Shown piece by piece: positions 11,601 to 21,092 of a stretch of DNA of 64,000 bases; within the stretch, counting starts at the first letter, position 1; every line of letters starts with the position of its first letter. The notes below the pieces were generated by a model that had not been told where the DNA came from, searched no databases, and was given only the letters and a program-made list of their open reading frames with translations. The stretch covers positions 205,737,262 to 205,801,261 of the forward strand of contig CM062292.1 of NCBI GenBank assembly GCA_031216915.1, read 5' to 3'. Source of the DNA: Pictodentalium vernedei (taxonomy: Eukaryota > Mollusca > Scaphopoda > Dentaliida > Dentaliidae). The translations under genes and the position numbers were made by a program.

Positions 11601-11690
11601 TATAGAATGATAATAAGGTCAGAGGAAGACTTCCTCTTAAAACAATTGATCAATATCCTTTCAATGTGAAAAGAAAACAAGTCCTGGTAC
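8623..11690 (-). pseudogene. DIRS copy 1 gag-region remnant with internal tandem duplication
   Basis: 8623-8830 matches the gag C-terminal part of copy 2 (about 28160-28345). Two successive units follow, each resembling copy 2 positions of about 28660-29510: one from about 9138 to 10186 and one from 10187 to about 11450. Both open with ATATAGCGTCG and end near GACGAC.GAGGCACAC. Within the second unit, 10645-11045 is far better preserved than its surroundings. All frames are broken. Confidence 0.8.
8954..8974. repeat. Poly-A tract inside DIRS copy 1
   Basis: About 19 consecutive A residues, followed by an AT-alternating stretch at about 9122-9142. It lies where copy 2 has coding gag sequence, so it is an expansion or insertion after copy 1 decayed. 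Confidence 0.8.
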
Positions 11691-12557
11691 TCGCACTAAT
11701 CCCTGGCAATCAAAATACATAATAATAATATGATCCATTAATATAGAAAAAATAATTGAAATCAAAATATTTTGAAAAAATATTTTTTCAGAACAGCCCA
11801 AGTTTCTGAAAAGTAACGTTGAGCCCCAATGGATCCCAAGCCTAAGTGTGGACAAAAATTTTAAAAATATTTTAAACAATTTATTCAACACTTACGAACA
11901 ATAATAATGTATCTAGTTATGATTGAAATAACATAAAGATATTATTATTTAGAAATCCCCCCCTCACACAGAGGGCTGTTGTAAATGTAAACAATGAGTG
12001 TAAAAACACTAAAATAAGACTCCAGGCACCCAGGCCCGAAATCAGTTACCAAAAATACACCATCTGATGCAAAACAGAGACTTCCAGGGAAGAAACTGCA
12101 GAACATCAGATGGTAGATGCAGAACACAACGCCTAACCACCCGTAGGTGAAGACGTAAACATGGGGAAAGAACAGAATTCATTCTGTTATTCAGCTAAAC
12201 TCCCAAGAAAATTTTAGTAATAATAATTACAGAAATTATGCCAAAAGCATGGGAGAATAGCAAGGGGGACTTAAAGGACAGGGAGAGAGGAAAAACACTT
12301 GAAAAAACAGTGTAACTAAATAATCAGAATGACAACAAAATGGCTGCTGCCTTGAAAATAGGTAACTTAACATAATTTCATTAAAAAATTTTAAGTTACA
12401 GCCCTGATAATATTCTGTCACACATTCTTTTCCTCTCCTCCTTTTCTATCCTCCTTAGAATCACCATTTCACTAATATTTATGTGTCTGGCATCATTTAA
12501 ACTGAGATTTAAAAGCACAAAGATCAGTCAGATGTTAACTGATGAAGGGCCAAACTT

Positions 12558-12759
12558 AGAATGATTAATGGCGCCAATTTCGGAACGTCCTTGACACTGC
12601 GCATGCGCAGTAGGGGCGAAGTGTGGAGGGCCTCTCAGGACATGTTTTTCTTTAGTTTTAGATGCAAATTTTGGGGATTGGGGGGCAAAATTTGTGTTTG
12701 GCCCTATATTTTAAGAGTTAGCACCAGCTATGTCTGGGTCATTGGTACAGTATAAAAAT
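12558..12759 (-). repeat. DIRS copy 1 right inverted terminal repeat
   Basis: Reverse complement of the left ITR body. It carries the NRF1-type palindrome at 12596-12611 and ends CAGTATAAAAAT at 12759. It is the 5' end relative to the coding strand, so it should hold the element promoter. Confidence 0.9.
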
Positions 12760-13194
12760 ATCATTTTTCATTCACTGTCCCTTAGTAAAATTGATTTAAA
12801 TGTGATGGGTGTCAGGTACCATTGTTGATGATTTTTATCTCGCTGACATTTGCAGATTTATAGTACTTAATAGAAAGCATTCTGTAGACATCTGCAATTC
12901 TGCATGCCACTTTGCATGACCTGGCATTACACAGAAGCATGGTTCAATTCAATCATAAATCAGGAATTCCTCTTTGTTAGAAAAATATTTGCTAAAATCC
13001 AACGATGTTTACATGGAAACATAATTTTCTAAGTAACTGGGCATTTACAAGCCTGTCAGCATTAGTTTCCAGCAACTGTGGCATACATTCCACATGATGA
13101 GGCATGTTGTGTGCTGCCAAATGTCACCACAAATTATCATGTGACCCATTGTTTAACATACTAACACTTACTGTGATGAATTATTGAAGCTTAC

Positions 13195-13276
13195 CTGGGC
13201 AATATATGCACCATATCCTGATGACACGGATGGAGCTTCATATGCTACACCAATTTTATCAATGTACCCCAGAAAA
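13195..13276 (-). CDS. PSMB4: PSMB4 internal exon (82 bp)
   Basis: Minus strand: acceptor TTTTTTCAG, one leftover base, then 27 codons reading [16 protein letters not shown]...GYGAYIAQ, then donor CAG|GTAAGC. [16 protein letters not shown] and GYGAYLAQ are strongly conserved PSMB4 signatures. The leading base completes the proline codon begun in the exon at 19168-19022, and the exon ends in phase 0 before 3815. No oddity is seen. Confidence 0.95.
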
Positions 13277-13947
13277 CTGAAAAAAGTAAGAGATATAGTT
13301 AAAAATGCAAGGAGATTTGGCCTAAAAAAGTTAAAAATCTGTTTCTTAGGTACTCCCACAAGATTATTTTGGTTGCCGCATGCTCTCTTTTTATAACCAA
13401 TGTAAACTTAAAAAAATAAAAATTAAACGGTTTATGTCTGATATTTTACCCAAGTTAACAAGATTGATAAATTTGTCCCTTGAGTGCAACAAGGCTTTGC
13501 AATGCTTTAGCATTGCATAGCCTTCTTGCACTCAAGGGATGAAATACACCACCACCCACATTCTGTAGATTATGACGTCTAAAACATAAAAAAAAACAAG
13601 AACATGAACTTTTGACTACAAAGAAATAATTGCAAAATTAAAAAAATAAAATAAACAAGTGCACTGCCAGACATGGGCTATGTCCCCGATAGCAAGTTCT
13701 TACACTGGACATATTTCCAGACAAGAAATTTTCAAAGTCGAAGAAATGGAAAAAGGGCCATAACGCAGCCAAAATTGGTCAGACTGAACCCAAATTCGAA
13801 CTTGACCTGCGTATTCTAGAGACAAACCTATGTACAAATTTGGTGTTAATTCAATAACTCAAACGGATGTCATCCGGACACCAAATTTTCAAAGTCAAAT
13901 AAATGGAAAAGGGCCATAACACAGTCAAAATTTAACAACCCTTTCAA
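13277..13947. other. PSMB4 intron with a palindrome and diverged repeats
   Basis: 13476-13539 is a palindrome (TCCCTTGAGTGCAACAAGG ... its complement) with a GCAATGCTTTAGCATTGC core. 13730-13940 holds two tandem copies of a block containing GAAATGGAAAA.GGGCCATAAC. A TTTATAACC-type AT-rich stretch follows the exon. No gene. Confidence 0.55.
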
Positions 13948-14256
13948 CATCCATGGTCACCTCGTGTCGGACAGTTTTAAAGGTGGAGAAAGCCAGAATA
14001 CCAGAGAGAACCACTGAGCATGGCAAGCATCTGTCAGACTCCCCAATGTACTAACTCAGCACAAGCAGGGTTAGCATTGGTTGAAGACAAGTGCACCATT
14101 GACATGCTGTATGCCTTAGTACACAGCATCACTGTACCCCTACGAGGGCAATCAGGATGAAGTACCATGCTCAAGGACACCCCTGGCGAGAATCGAACCA
14201 TGGACCTTTCAGTTTGAAGTTCAATGCCTGTAACCAGTGAGCAACTGTGCTCCCAC
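13948..14256 (-). mobile_element. tRNA-derived SINE, copy 1 (diverged)
   Basis: Read on the minus strand, the head carries A-box-like GTTGCTCACTGG and B-box GGTTCGATTCTCG. The body is shared with the plus-strand SINE at 31593-31941: a CTTGAGC block, the segment with GTGCACTTGTCTTCAACCA, and the tail-side block GTCCGACACGAGG. Old and mutated. Confidence 0.75.
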
Positions 14257-16379
14257 TTATAAACTCCTGTTAATTGAACTGATATTGTATGATACATATA
14301 TGTTGAGAAAATACCCTGACAAACACTATATTCTCTCTGCTTATAGACCTATTTGAGCCTCAACACATTCAATATAGGCATTTAATCTATCACATCTTGT
14401 TTGACAGAGCTCCACAAGCTGTCAAACAATATATAATAGAATAATTGCCCAGTTTATCTCTAGAATGCAGGAGTGTCCACTTCCTTATTAATTAAATACT
14501 CCTGTTAACTGACCACTTCTTTATTAATTGATAACTTCTGTTAACGAAAGAATTTTCATTGGCAAAGTGGGTTTTCAATTAACAAGGTTCCACCGGACAT
14601 ATTAACTTTCACGGAATGCCTGGAAAAATCCTGAAATTTCAGTGTAGTTCCCTGCCTCCCAGATGGGAATCAGCTTTGGGCCAAAAATCATGGAAAACAA
14701 CTTTCGAATATTTCTTTCCCATTGTAACTTATGTAAAACATTCAGAGTCAAATCACATGCATTTCAAACTGTGGTAAAAACTCACGAAGCAGTAAAATAT
14801 GGATTTAAATTAAATTTATTTAAGAAAAGGGTATTTTATAATATATATTTAAACTATGTTCATGTTTATTTCTGGGTTTTTTCTTTGTAATCAAAGATTC
14901 GTGATCAATGTGCAAGTTACGAAGAGAAAATAGGTGACTTACTTTCAAAAAAATTGAAAACTCCACCTTCATTTAAATGCAATTTTTTGGTAAATAAAAT
15001 ATATGAAAAGGAATTAAATAATATATATTTATTTATTCACAGAATAGCTAAATTCTCACACCTTTTCCAAATCAAAATTAAAACAACACCTTGACCTCAA
15101 CTATTTGACACAGTTTAATAAACAACAGCGCCATGAGCGCATGACAATGGAATGACAAATCGGACAGCAACACAAATCGAAAGGGAGCTTCCTTCCATCA
15201 ACATATACCTTCCACCAAAATATCACAAAAATTGCTCAAAGCATTTTTGAGTTATTTTACGACATGTGGACGGACGGACAGATGGACAGACAGTGGTATA
15301 CCATAATACAACCGTTTTTTTCAAAATGGGCGTCTAAAAATAGGCTAAAGTCACTTAGGATGCCGAAAAATTATGACTGCATATTTATACACAATGGACT
15401 TATTTTCTAGCACTACATTTATTCCATTGTGCTGACAACAGAACTGTTAACTGTTGGCAGTCTGTACCCAAAAAATTTCGAGTGGAATTAAAAAAAACAA
15501 AAAAATAAAAAAAATGCTTCAATGACACATGCATGAAGGATTTTGATAAAGATACTTTCCAAGTATTAATCTTCTTGAAGTAACTGAACATTAGGACATC
15601 TTTTCCTGTTAACATTTCCAGACTTGGGAAATTATTAGCTTAGTAGACTTTGATAAAAGCAAACCACAGGTGGTGGTGCTCTGTGGGTGGGGGATCATGA
15701 AGAAGAGGATGGAGGGTGGGGGGCAAAGTCAAATCAACAATTATTTTATTATTTTTTAACATAGCATAAATGCATCAGCATAATTGACAACTAGATCTGG
15801 ATATAACCTGGTGTTAATGGTGGCCCATAAGCTGATAATTCGCGAGTTTTTTTCTTTTCTTTTGTCCCCGCGCAAACTTTTCCTTGAAATCCATCCCATT
15901 TCCCTGAAAATCACCCTCAGGTTCCCTGAAAAATTATTCTGGAGGTTAACATGTCTGGGTTCCACTGCATCTGATAGTTCACCATCCAATGACATTCTGA
16001 AGGGTGTGATATTTTTCAGAGAGCGGGAGTAGTAGGACAAGGATTAGCAGCATATGTTGCCCATTAAATTGGAATAAGAGCTACCAGTCAATTACTGATG
16101 AAGTTAAATTTGAGGACACCATGGAGATGTGAAAATCTGTTATTGATATCATTTCATTCAATTCACACATGGATTCAGGCTTTGCAATTCAGATTTGGAA
16201 AATTTGCTGGATGTGTGTGTGTCAGGGCAAAGCCAGCCTAAATATAGGGGCAAGGGGCCTCATATATAAAGATAGTGTAAGTTCAAAAGATATTCTGCAT
16301 AAAGGCGAAAACCCTACGTGAATTTCACTTCTCTGTGAAGCTGGTCATGGAAAAAACACACGTGGTGTATATCCAGCTT
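14257..16379. other. PSMB4 intron, diverged repeats only
   Basis: A palindrome core TTGTTTGACAGAGCTC ... GCTGTCAAACAA at about 14397-14431 belongs to the TTAA-MITE family seen at 20214-20636. 15255-15320 has a GGACGGACGGACAGATGGAC run, an end motif also seen at about 34200-34225. 15650-15725 is G-rich. No coding region was recognised. Confidence 0.5.
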
Positions 16380-17500
16380 CAGGGCAGGGACTCAGGGGAG
16401 AAACGGTATGTTAGATAACGTCTAATCTCATTTAATTTATACAGTAGTCGCGAAATGACTTGTATTGATTCTGCCTCGATATACGTCATCTCCCACCGTT
16501 TTGGCAGATGGACAGATGAGCGTCTGTCCACCTGATAGTTTGGGGTAAAAAGTATATATACCTTGAAGAGCAGAGCATTAGACACACACTTGGGGTCACA
16601 CACACGTTGGTGAAGTCCAGGGCAGGAGGACTCTGTTTCCTGGCATAGGGGTACCTTCGATCACAGGACCCTGAAACGGCTGGAATCGCCAGACAGGGCA
16701 TTCCACGATTGATTTAGCTTAAGGTTGATAGGCGGCTACAGTGCCAAATTCGTTGAGAAGGAAAACCTAAGGTGAAACGTTTAAGTTTAGATTGTCGAGT
16801 AGCAGGTATCAGCCTGCAATAGTCAGAAGTGTAGGTTAATTGTATTGTGCGTATTAACCGTTTGAAGCGTCTGACTGATTGCGTTGGGAGTAGTTTGTTT
16901 CGCTGTCGAAGCATCGTAATACCGACTGGAGATCGGTGTGAGTGACAATTTCGCCCTAGCACAAAAAGGGGCATTTGTGAATCGTGAATTCAACCAGGAA
17001 CAGTGAACATTTCAATAGGACTTTCACGGAGGACTTTCAAAAGGCACATAAGGTATGAGTAGACAATATCTGACCCAAATCAGGAGTACGGTGGCTTTAT
17101 AGATGACAACCATTGCTGGTCGGAACCCTCCGACAGCCAGAGGTACAGTTACGCGCAGACGTTGACATCTGAGCCTAAGCGGGTGAAGCTCTGATGGCGA
17201 GCTCATGGTAATAACATTTCAGATTTGTGAAGCTCTTATGGTGAGCTCTCCATAATATAATTTCAGATTTGTGAAGCTCTTATGGCGAGCTCACGGTAGT
17301 GACATTTCCAGTGTGTAGACTATAGTGCCAGTACAGGGCTATAGAATGACTATATAATTGTTGAGAATTATTTAACCCTAGCAACCCATTTTCTGTGAAA
17401 AGAATCGAATTGTTGATTGTTGAAATATTGAAACGGCTTTATTTTTATGTGTAAATAAAAGAATCGTTGTTACTTTAAATCACTCTTTCCATTACACAGC
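16380..17500 (+). other. Possible solo-LTR-like or short transcription unit
   Basis: A TATA-like GTATATATACC at about 16550-16561 and a polyadenylation signal AATAAAAG at about 17454-17461 lie on the plus strand. The stretch is more GC-balanced than its surroundings. It also contains three tandem copies of a ~43-bp unit (about 17186-17312) built on GTGAAGCTCT.ATGG.GAGCTC. I found no convincing TG...CA boundaries with a target duplication and no ORF, so neither an LTR nor a gene is established. Confidence 0.3.
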
Positions 17501-18194
17501 CTGAAGTGGTTAGGAATCACACCTAATGGAAATTGAACCTATTTCAGGCCAATTTGGCAGAGAAGGAATCATGGCATCGATCTACCTCGGCTCCCAGCGC
17601 CGAGTTCGTGACACTTGGATTCCGACCCTCCACGTTGGTCTAATTTTCCCGCAATTTCATCAGCGGGACTAAATAACTCCACGTCAGCCCAGGCCTTATG
17701 GGGCCTCAGGTGTCCTGACAGTGTGACATCGATACCTGGAAATTTTCTGAACTTGGATTGCAAATTCATGTTTTTGGTTACTTCTCATAGATCCGATACT
17801 CTTGCTCTTGCCACTTTTAGACATAAACCATGTGCTTGACACCATGGGCTAGAGACTATCACAAAGGGCCCAGGTCCTGAAATTTCTCCTGCCATCCTGG
17901 ATATTTTGCTTTGTCTTTATAACATTTATAAGTCTTTATAGTTGTTTGCAGTTGTGAGCACAATAGATATTGTATAGCCATTTCTCAAGTAAAATCCTGA
18001 TGGGGGGTTACAAACATGTTTTAAATTCTCCCAAAATGAAAGAGATAGAGACCAAAATTACAGGAATGTGACCAAATTAAAAATAACACAGATAATTTGA
18101 CTTGGATTTTCCATCCTTTCTTATCCTGTTTCAGCAGAAAGTAGTTTAACTGGTTGAGGGCTACATTTTTTTGGTGGTCTGAATTTGTTCATCC
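17501..18194. other. Unannotated intron sequence
   Basis: GC-richer to about 17720, then AT-rich. I recognise neither a gene nor a repeat boundary. Confidence 0.4.
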
Positions 18195-18267
18195 AAATTT
18201 ATTTTATTACAAATTATTGAAGAGTGCCCATAGGCACTCTTCAATAATATGTGATAAAACAAATTTA
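18195..18267. repeat. Palindrome with GAGTGCCCATAGGCACTC core
   Basis: Long inverted repeat centred on CCCATAGG, with arms extending outward through CAAATTATTGAAGAG and AAATTT. An almost identical core is found at 20000-20053 with different outer arms, so this is a dispersed hairpin family. Confidence 0.7.
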
Positions 18268-18300
18268 TATAGACAAAATATTATTTGCATTTGACTGAAT

Positions 18301-18663
18301 TATTTATTTAGTGGTGTTAAGGTCACATACTTATGCACATGGCTAATCGTGACCATGACAGTTTTACGGGTGGAGGAAGCCGGAGTACACGAAGAGAACA
18401 ACCAAGCATCGACAAGCAACTGTCAGCTCCTCAACATTCTAACTCTGTTCAAGCTCTGCTCAAGCAGGGTTACAGTGGTTGAAGACATGTGCACCATCGA
18501 CATGCAGTACGTCTTAACACACGGCATCATCATGCCCCCATGTAGGCAACCAGGATAAAGTGCCTTGTCCAAGGACACAATATGGGTCGTCCCGGACGGG
18601 GATTGAACTCAGGACCTCTAGCATAGAATTCCAACAGTCTACCACTGAGCCACTGCGCCCCCG
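18301..18663 (-). mobile_element. tRNA-derived SINE, copy 2
   Basis: On the minus strand the head reads GGGGGCGCAGTGGCTCAGTG, then a GAGTTCAATCCC B-box-like segment, the GTCCTTGGACAAGGCACTT block, and a 3' part with CCACCCGTAAAACTGTCATGG and CCTTAACACCACTAAATAAA. It aligns throughout with 31593-31941 and is complete but diverged. Confidence 0.85.
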
Positions 18664-19021
18664 TTTGACTGAATATGAAAAATGAGCAAGGAAAATGTTG
18701 GCTTTTCCTCTTGTACCCTCATTTTTGAAAGCCCTGATAGTGGCTTTTAGCACTCTACCTGTTAATTTATTTCTATGCCTGAAATGAAGCTCTATGAATC
18801 CAGAAAATGGCATTTCTTAAGGGATAAATTTTCAAATTTCTGTCGTATTGACTGAAGCAAGGTTGCCCCAGTGATTCTGAGCTATGCTCACATAAATCAA
18901 TCAACATGTAAAGGCCTGACAAAGTCCCAAAATGCACTGTGCATACTGTGTTGAGTTTTAGGAATATTTCTTCAGACTTAACATTTGGATATTTCAACCT
19001 AATTTTTCTGATTCTACTTAC
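18664..19021. other. PSMB4 intron, nothing recognised
   Basis: AT-rich sequence between a SINE and the next PSMB4 exon. No repeat or motif was recognised. Confidence 0.4.
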
Positions 19022-19168
19022 GGTTCTCCATCCTGGTAGCCACCAACAACAAACACATTCCATAATGGATTCATATTGGACCTTCTATTATACATTACTC
19101 TTGTTAGCCATGAGAACAAACTGCTAGGTGTATAGGTAAAACCATCATTTAAACACTCCTCATCAATA
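19022..19168 (-). CDS. PSMB4: PSMB4 internal exon (147 bp)
   Basis: Minus strand: acceptor TTTGCTTTCAG, then one base and 48 codons reading IDEECLNDG...[19 protein letters not shown]...VVGGYQDGE, followed by two bases and donor GTAAGT. The WLTR-MY-RRSKMNPLWN block and the IGGYADGE-like end are hallmarks of PSMB4. Both split codons (Val at the start, Pro at the end) join correctly with the neighbouring exons, which confirms the exon chain. A 20.6-kb intron containing DIRS copy 2 lies on its 5' side. Confidence 0.95.
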
Positions 19169-19505
19169 CTGAAAGCAAAAACAAATACATACATCTATTA
19201 TACAAATAGCAAGTGTCTGTGATTGTATTAAGCCAGTAATTCCAGATTTCATTATCTCCCTTGATATGCAATGGGATACTTTTCTGTTGGGAAGTCTCTT
19301 TACCATGCTTGGATGGGTGGGTCGACAAGTTGTAAATACAGACAAGTTTTCTCCAAAGTTTATTCACTCTAATCAATTTTTTAACCCGTGGAAACTTTTG
19401 CAAATGTGGAGAGAGAATCTTAGAAAAGATCCCAACAGACTAGAGATCAGGTCAAAATCCTCTTTTCGGCCTACAAAACTGCAGAATCTAACCTGTTGAA
19501 AAAGA

Positions 19506-19760
19506 AATTTGAGATTGGAATTTTGAGTTTGGTATCAGTTTTTGGTATTTTAAAGGGGTAGATCATGGTATTGGTTTGGTATTCAGTATCTGACTTGACC
19601 AAAATTTGCTGATAGTACCAAAAGGGAATTCATACCAGAGAAATACAGAATATGTTCTGTCATTCTACCAGAGTGCCACAAATGCCACTGCCAATGAGCT
19701 CAACATAAGCATCCTTTGCCTTCAGAAATCATATCTACAATAATTTTGTGACTTGATTAA
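19506..19760 (+). mobile_element. Fragment of the 38886-39585 hAT-like element
   Basis: Shares the left part of that element in the same order: TTGGAATTTT, TTTTTGGTATTTTA, TATTCAGTATCTGACTTGAC, TTTGCTGATAGTACCA, CACTGCCAATGAGCTCAA and AATTTTGTGACTTG. The right end is missing. Confidence 0.75.
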
Positions 19761-19999
19761 CATCTGTTTCTCAGACCCTCCCGTATGGTCACTTTGCTGC
19801 CGCATACTCTTTTTAATATCACTGCTAACTGGTAGGTATCACATCCTCAGAATATGAAGCCTTTAACTGGCAGAGAGCCGGAAGCCCATGTTTGGGCTTT
19901 ACACTGAAATTCAGGTATCACAGATTAAAGGATCCATATACTGTGGTTGTGTTTCATATTATCTTCAAAGTGGAATTATTTAGTCTATACAGATTTACC

Positions 20000-20053
20000 T
20001 TGTTGTAATTTATGGAAGAGTGCCCATAGGCACTCTCCCATAAATTGTAACAA
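20000..20053. repeat. Palindrome with GAGTGCCCATAGGCACTC core
   Basis: TTGTTGTAATTTATGG.AGAG and its complement flank the core. Same core as at 18195-18267. Confidence 0.7.
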
Positions 20054-20213
20054 TCAAAGACATGTGACCAAGGCCCAAAATAATTTAGCACCAGTTAAGT
20101 AAGGTTACCTGCAATTAAGAATAAAGCCAAAATTGAACTTCCAGCACTCAAATAGTTATCTAGCACAATTGTTATATGTGCCCAGCACTATTCACAAATT
20201 TATTTATTTATGC

Positions 20214-20426
20214 CTAACCCTCTATACTCTGATGTCAAAATGGCAAACTTTTCAGCAGCAAATATTTCCTATAATACAGTTTGGTATTTAACCAAATATA
20301 TCTTGTTTGACAGAGCTCAGTGAGCTCTTTCAAACAAGATATAATTGGTTAAATTCATAGTTAAACAAGAGAAAAATAGAGTGATTGGAGAAAATGGTGT
20401 TGCACCACCCAAGTGCTAGGGGTTAA
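20214..20426. mobile_element. piggyBac-like MITE, sharing its right TTAA with the next MITE
   Basis: Left end CTAACCCTCTATACTCTGATG (TTAA mutated to CTAA), right end CTAGGGGTTAA. The central hairpin is TTGTTTGACAGAGCTC and GAGCTCTTTCAAACAA. The outer arms TATTTAACCAA and TTGGTTAAAT are palindromic too. Confidence 0.65.
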
Positions 20427-20636
20427 CCCTATGCACACTGATGTCTAAATATCAAAATTGCAACCTGCAATTTTTTCCCCATAATGCAACTAGGAATTTA
20501 ACCAATTCAATCTTGTTTGACAGAGCCCAATGAGCTCTGTCAAACAAGAATAAATTGGTTGAATTTCTAGTTGCATTATGGAAAAAATTTGAGGTGCAAA
20601 TTTTAGTACTTTGACATCAAGTGTGCAGAGGGTTAA
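20423..20636. mobile_element. piggyBac-like MITE, 214 bp, well preserved
   Basis: TTAACCCTATGCACACTGATG on the left mirrors TCAAGTGTGCAGAGGGTTAA on the right. The core is TTGTTTGACAGAGC...GCTCTGTCAAACAA. It abuts the preceding element through one shared TTAA. Confidence 0.8.
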
Positions 20637-20845
20637 GGAAACTTTCAACATCTATGGATATATCTTGAATGCAACAAAAGTATTAAGTCAAGTTTAGCCA
20701 ATCGATTATACACTGTAGAAGACTTGCACCCAAGGCAATGCTCAGGTTCTCAAGGGTGCTATCTCATATGCACACCTATTGGTGCCTCACTCAATCACAA
20801 GGAGTATGAAAATGAGAGTGCCTCAACCTTTCTGAATCACATCTC

Positions 20846-21092
20846 TTAACCCTTTACCCAATGCAGACGATATCAAAATTTATTATTTTAAAATAACTTT
20901 TTAAAATTTTTCAAACAATTTCAACAAAACCATATCATGTGACCCCTCATTGGAACCAGCTCAAAGAGCTCGTTCCCATGAGGTGTCACATGATATGGTT
21001 TTGTAGAAATATTTTGAAAAATTTAATTTTTTCAACTGCTCAATTTGCATATTACGCGGGCGGATGCGGCGATTCGTTAGGTAAAGGGTTAA
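20846..21092. mobile_element. piggyBac-like MITE, 247 bp
   Basis: TTAACCCTTTACCCAATGCAG at the left and TTAGGTAAAGGGTTAA at the right. The central palindrome is CCATATCATGTGACCCCTCA with its complement around CAGCTCAAAGAGCTCG. Same family as 1849-2097 and 40307-40548. Confidence 0.8.

Larger units (their letters stand above)
5746..12759 (-). mobile_element. DIRS-type retrotransposon, copy 1 (decayed, 7.0 kb)
   Basis: The termini are the same as in the better copy at 23920-30854: left GTTAAAAAATTTATAG, right CAGTATAAAAAT. Left ITR 5746-5973, right ITR 12558-12759, internal complementary region 6049-6130. Coding order on the minus strand is gag, RNase H, tyrosine recombinase. The RT core is missing and the gag region is tandemly duplicated, so the element is non-autonomous. 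It lies in PSMB4 intron 4 in the sense orientation. DIRS elements integrate by a tyrosine recombinase and make no target-site duplication, and none is seen. Confidence 0.93.

Noticed and set aside
12561-12755. 64-residue ORF repeated at both ends of DIRS copy 1
   Set aside because: It is the ITR read in one frame, identical at 5970-5750 because the ends are inverted copies; no support as a protein.
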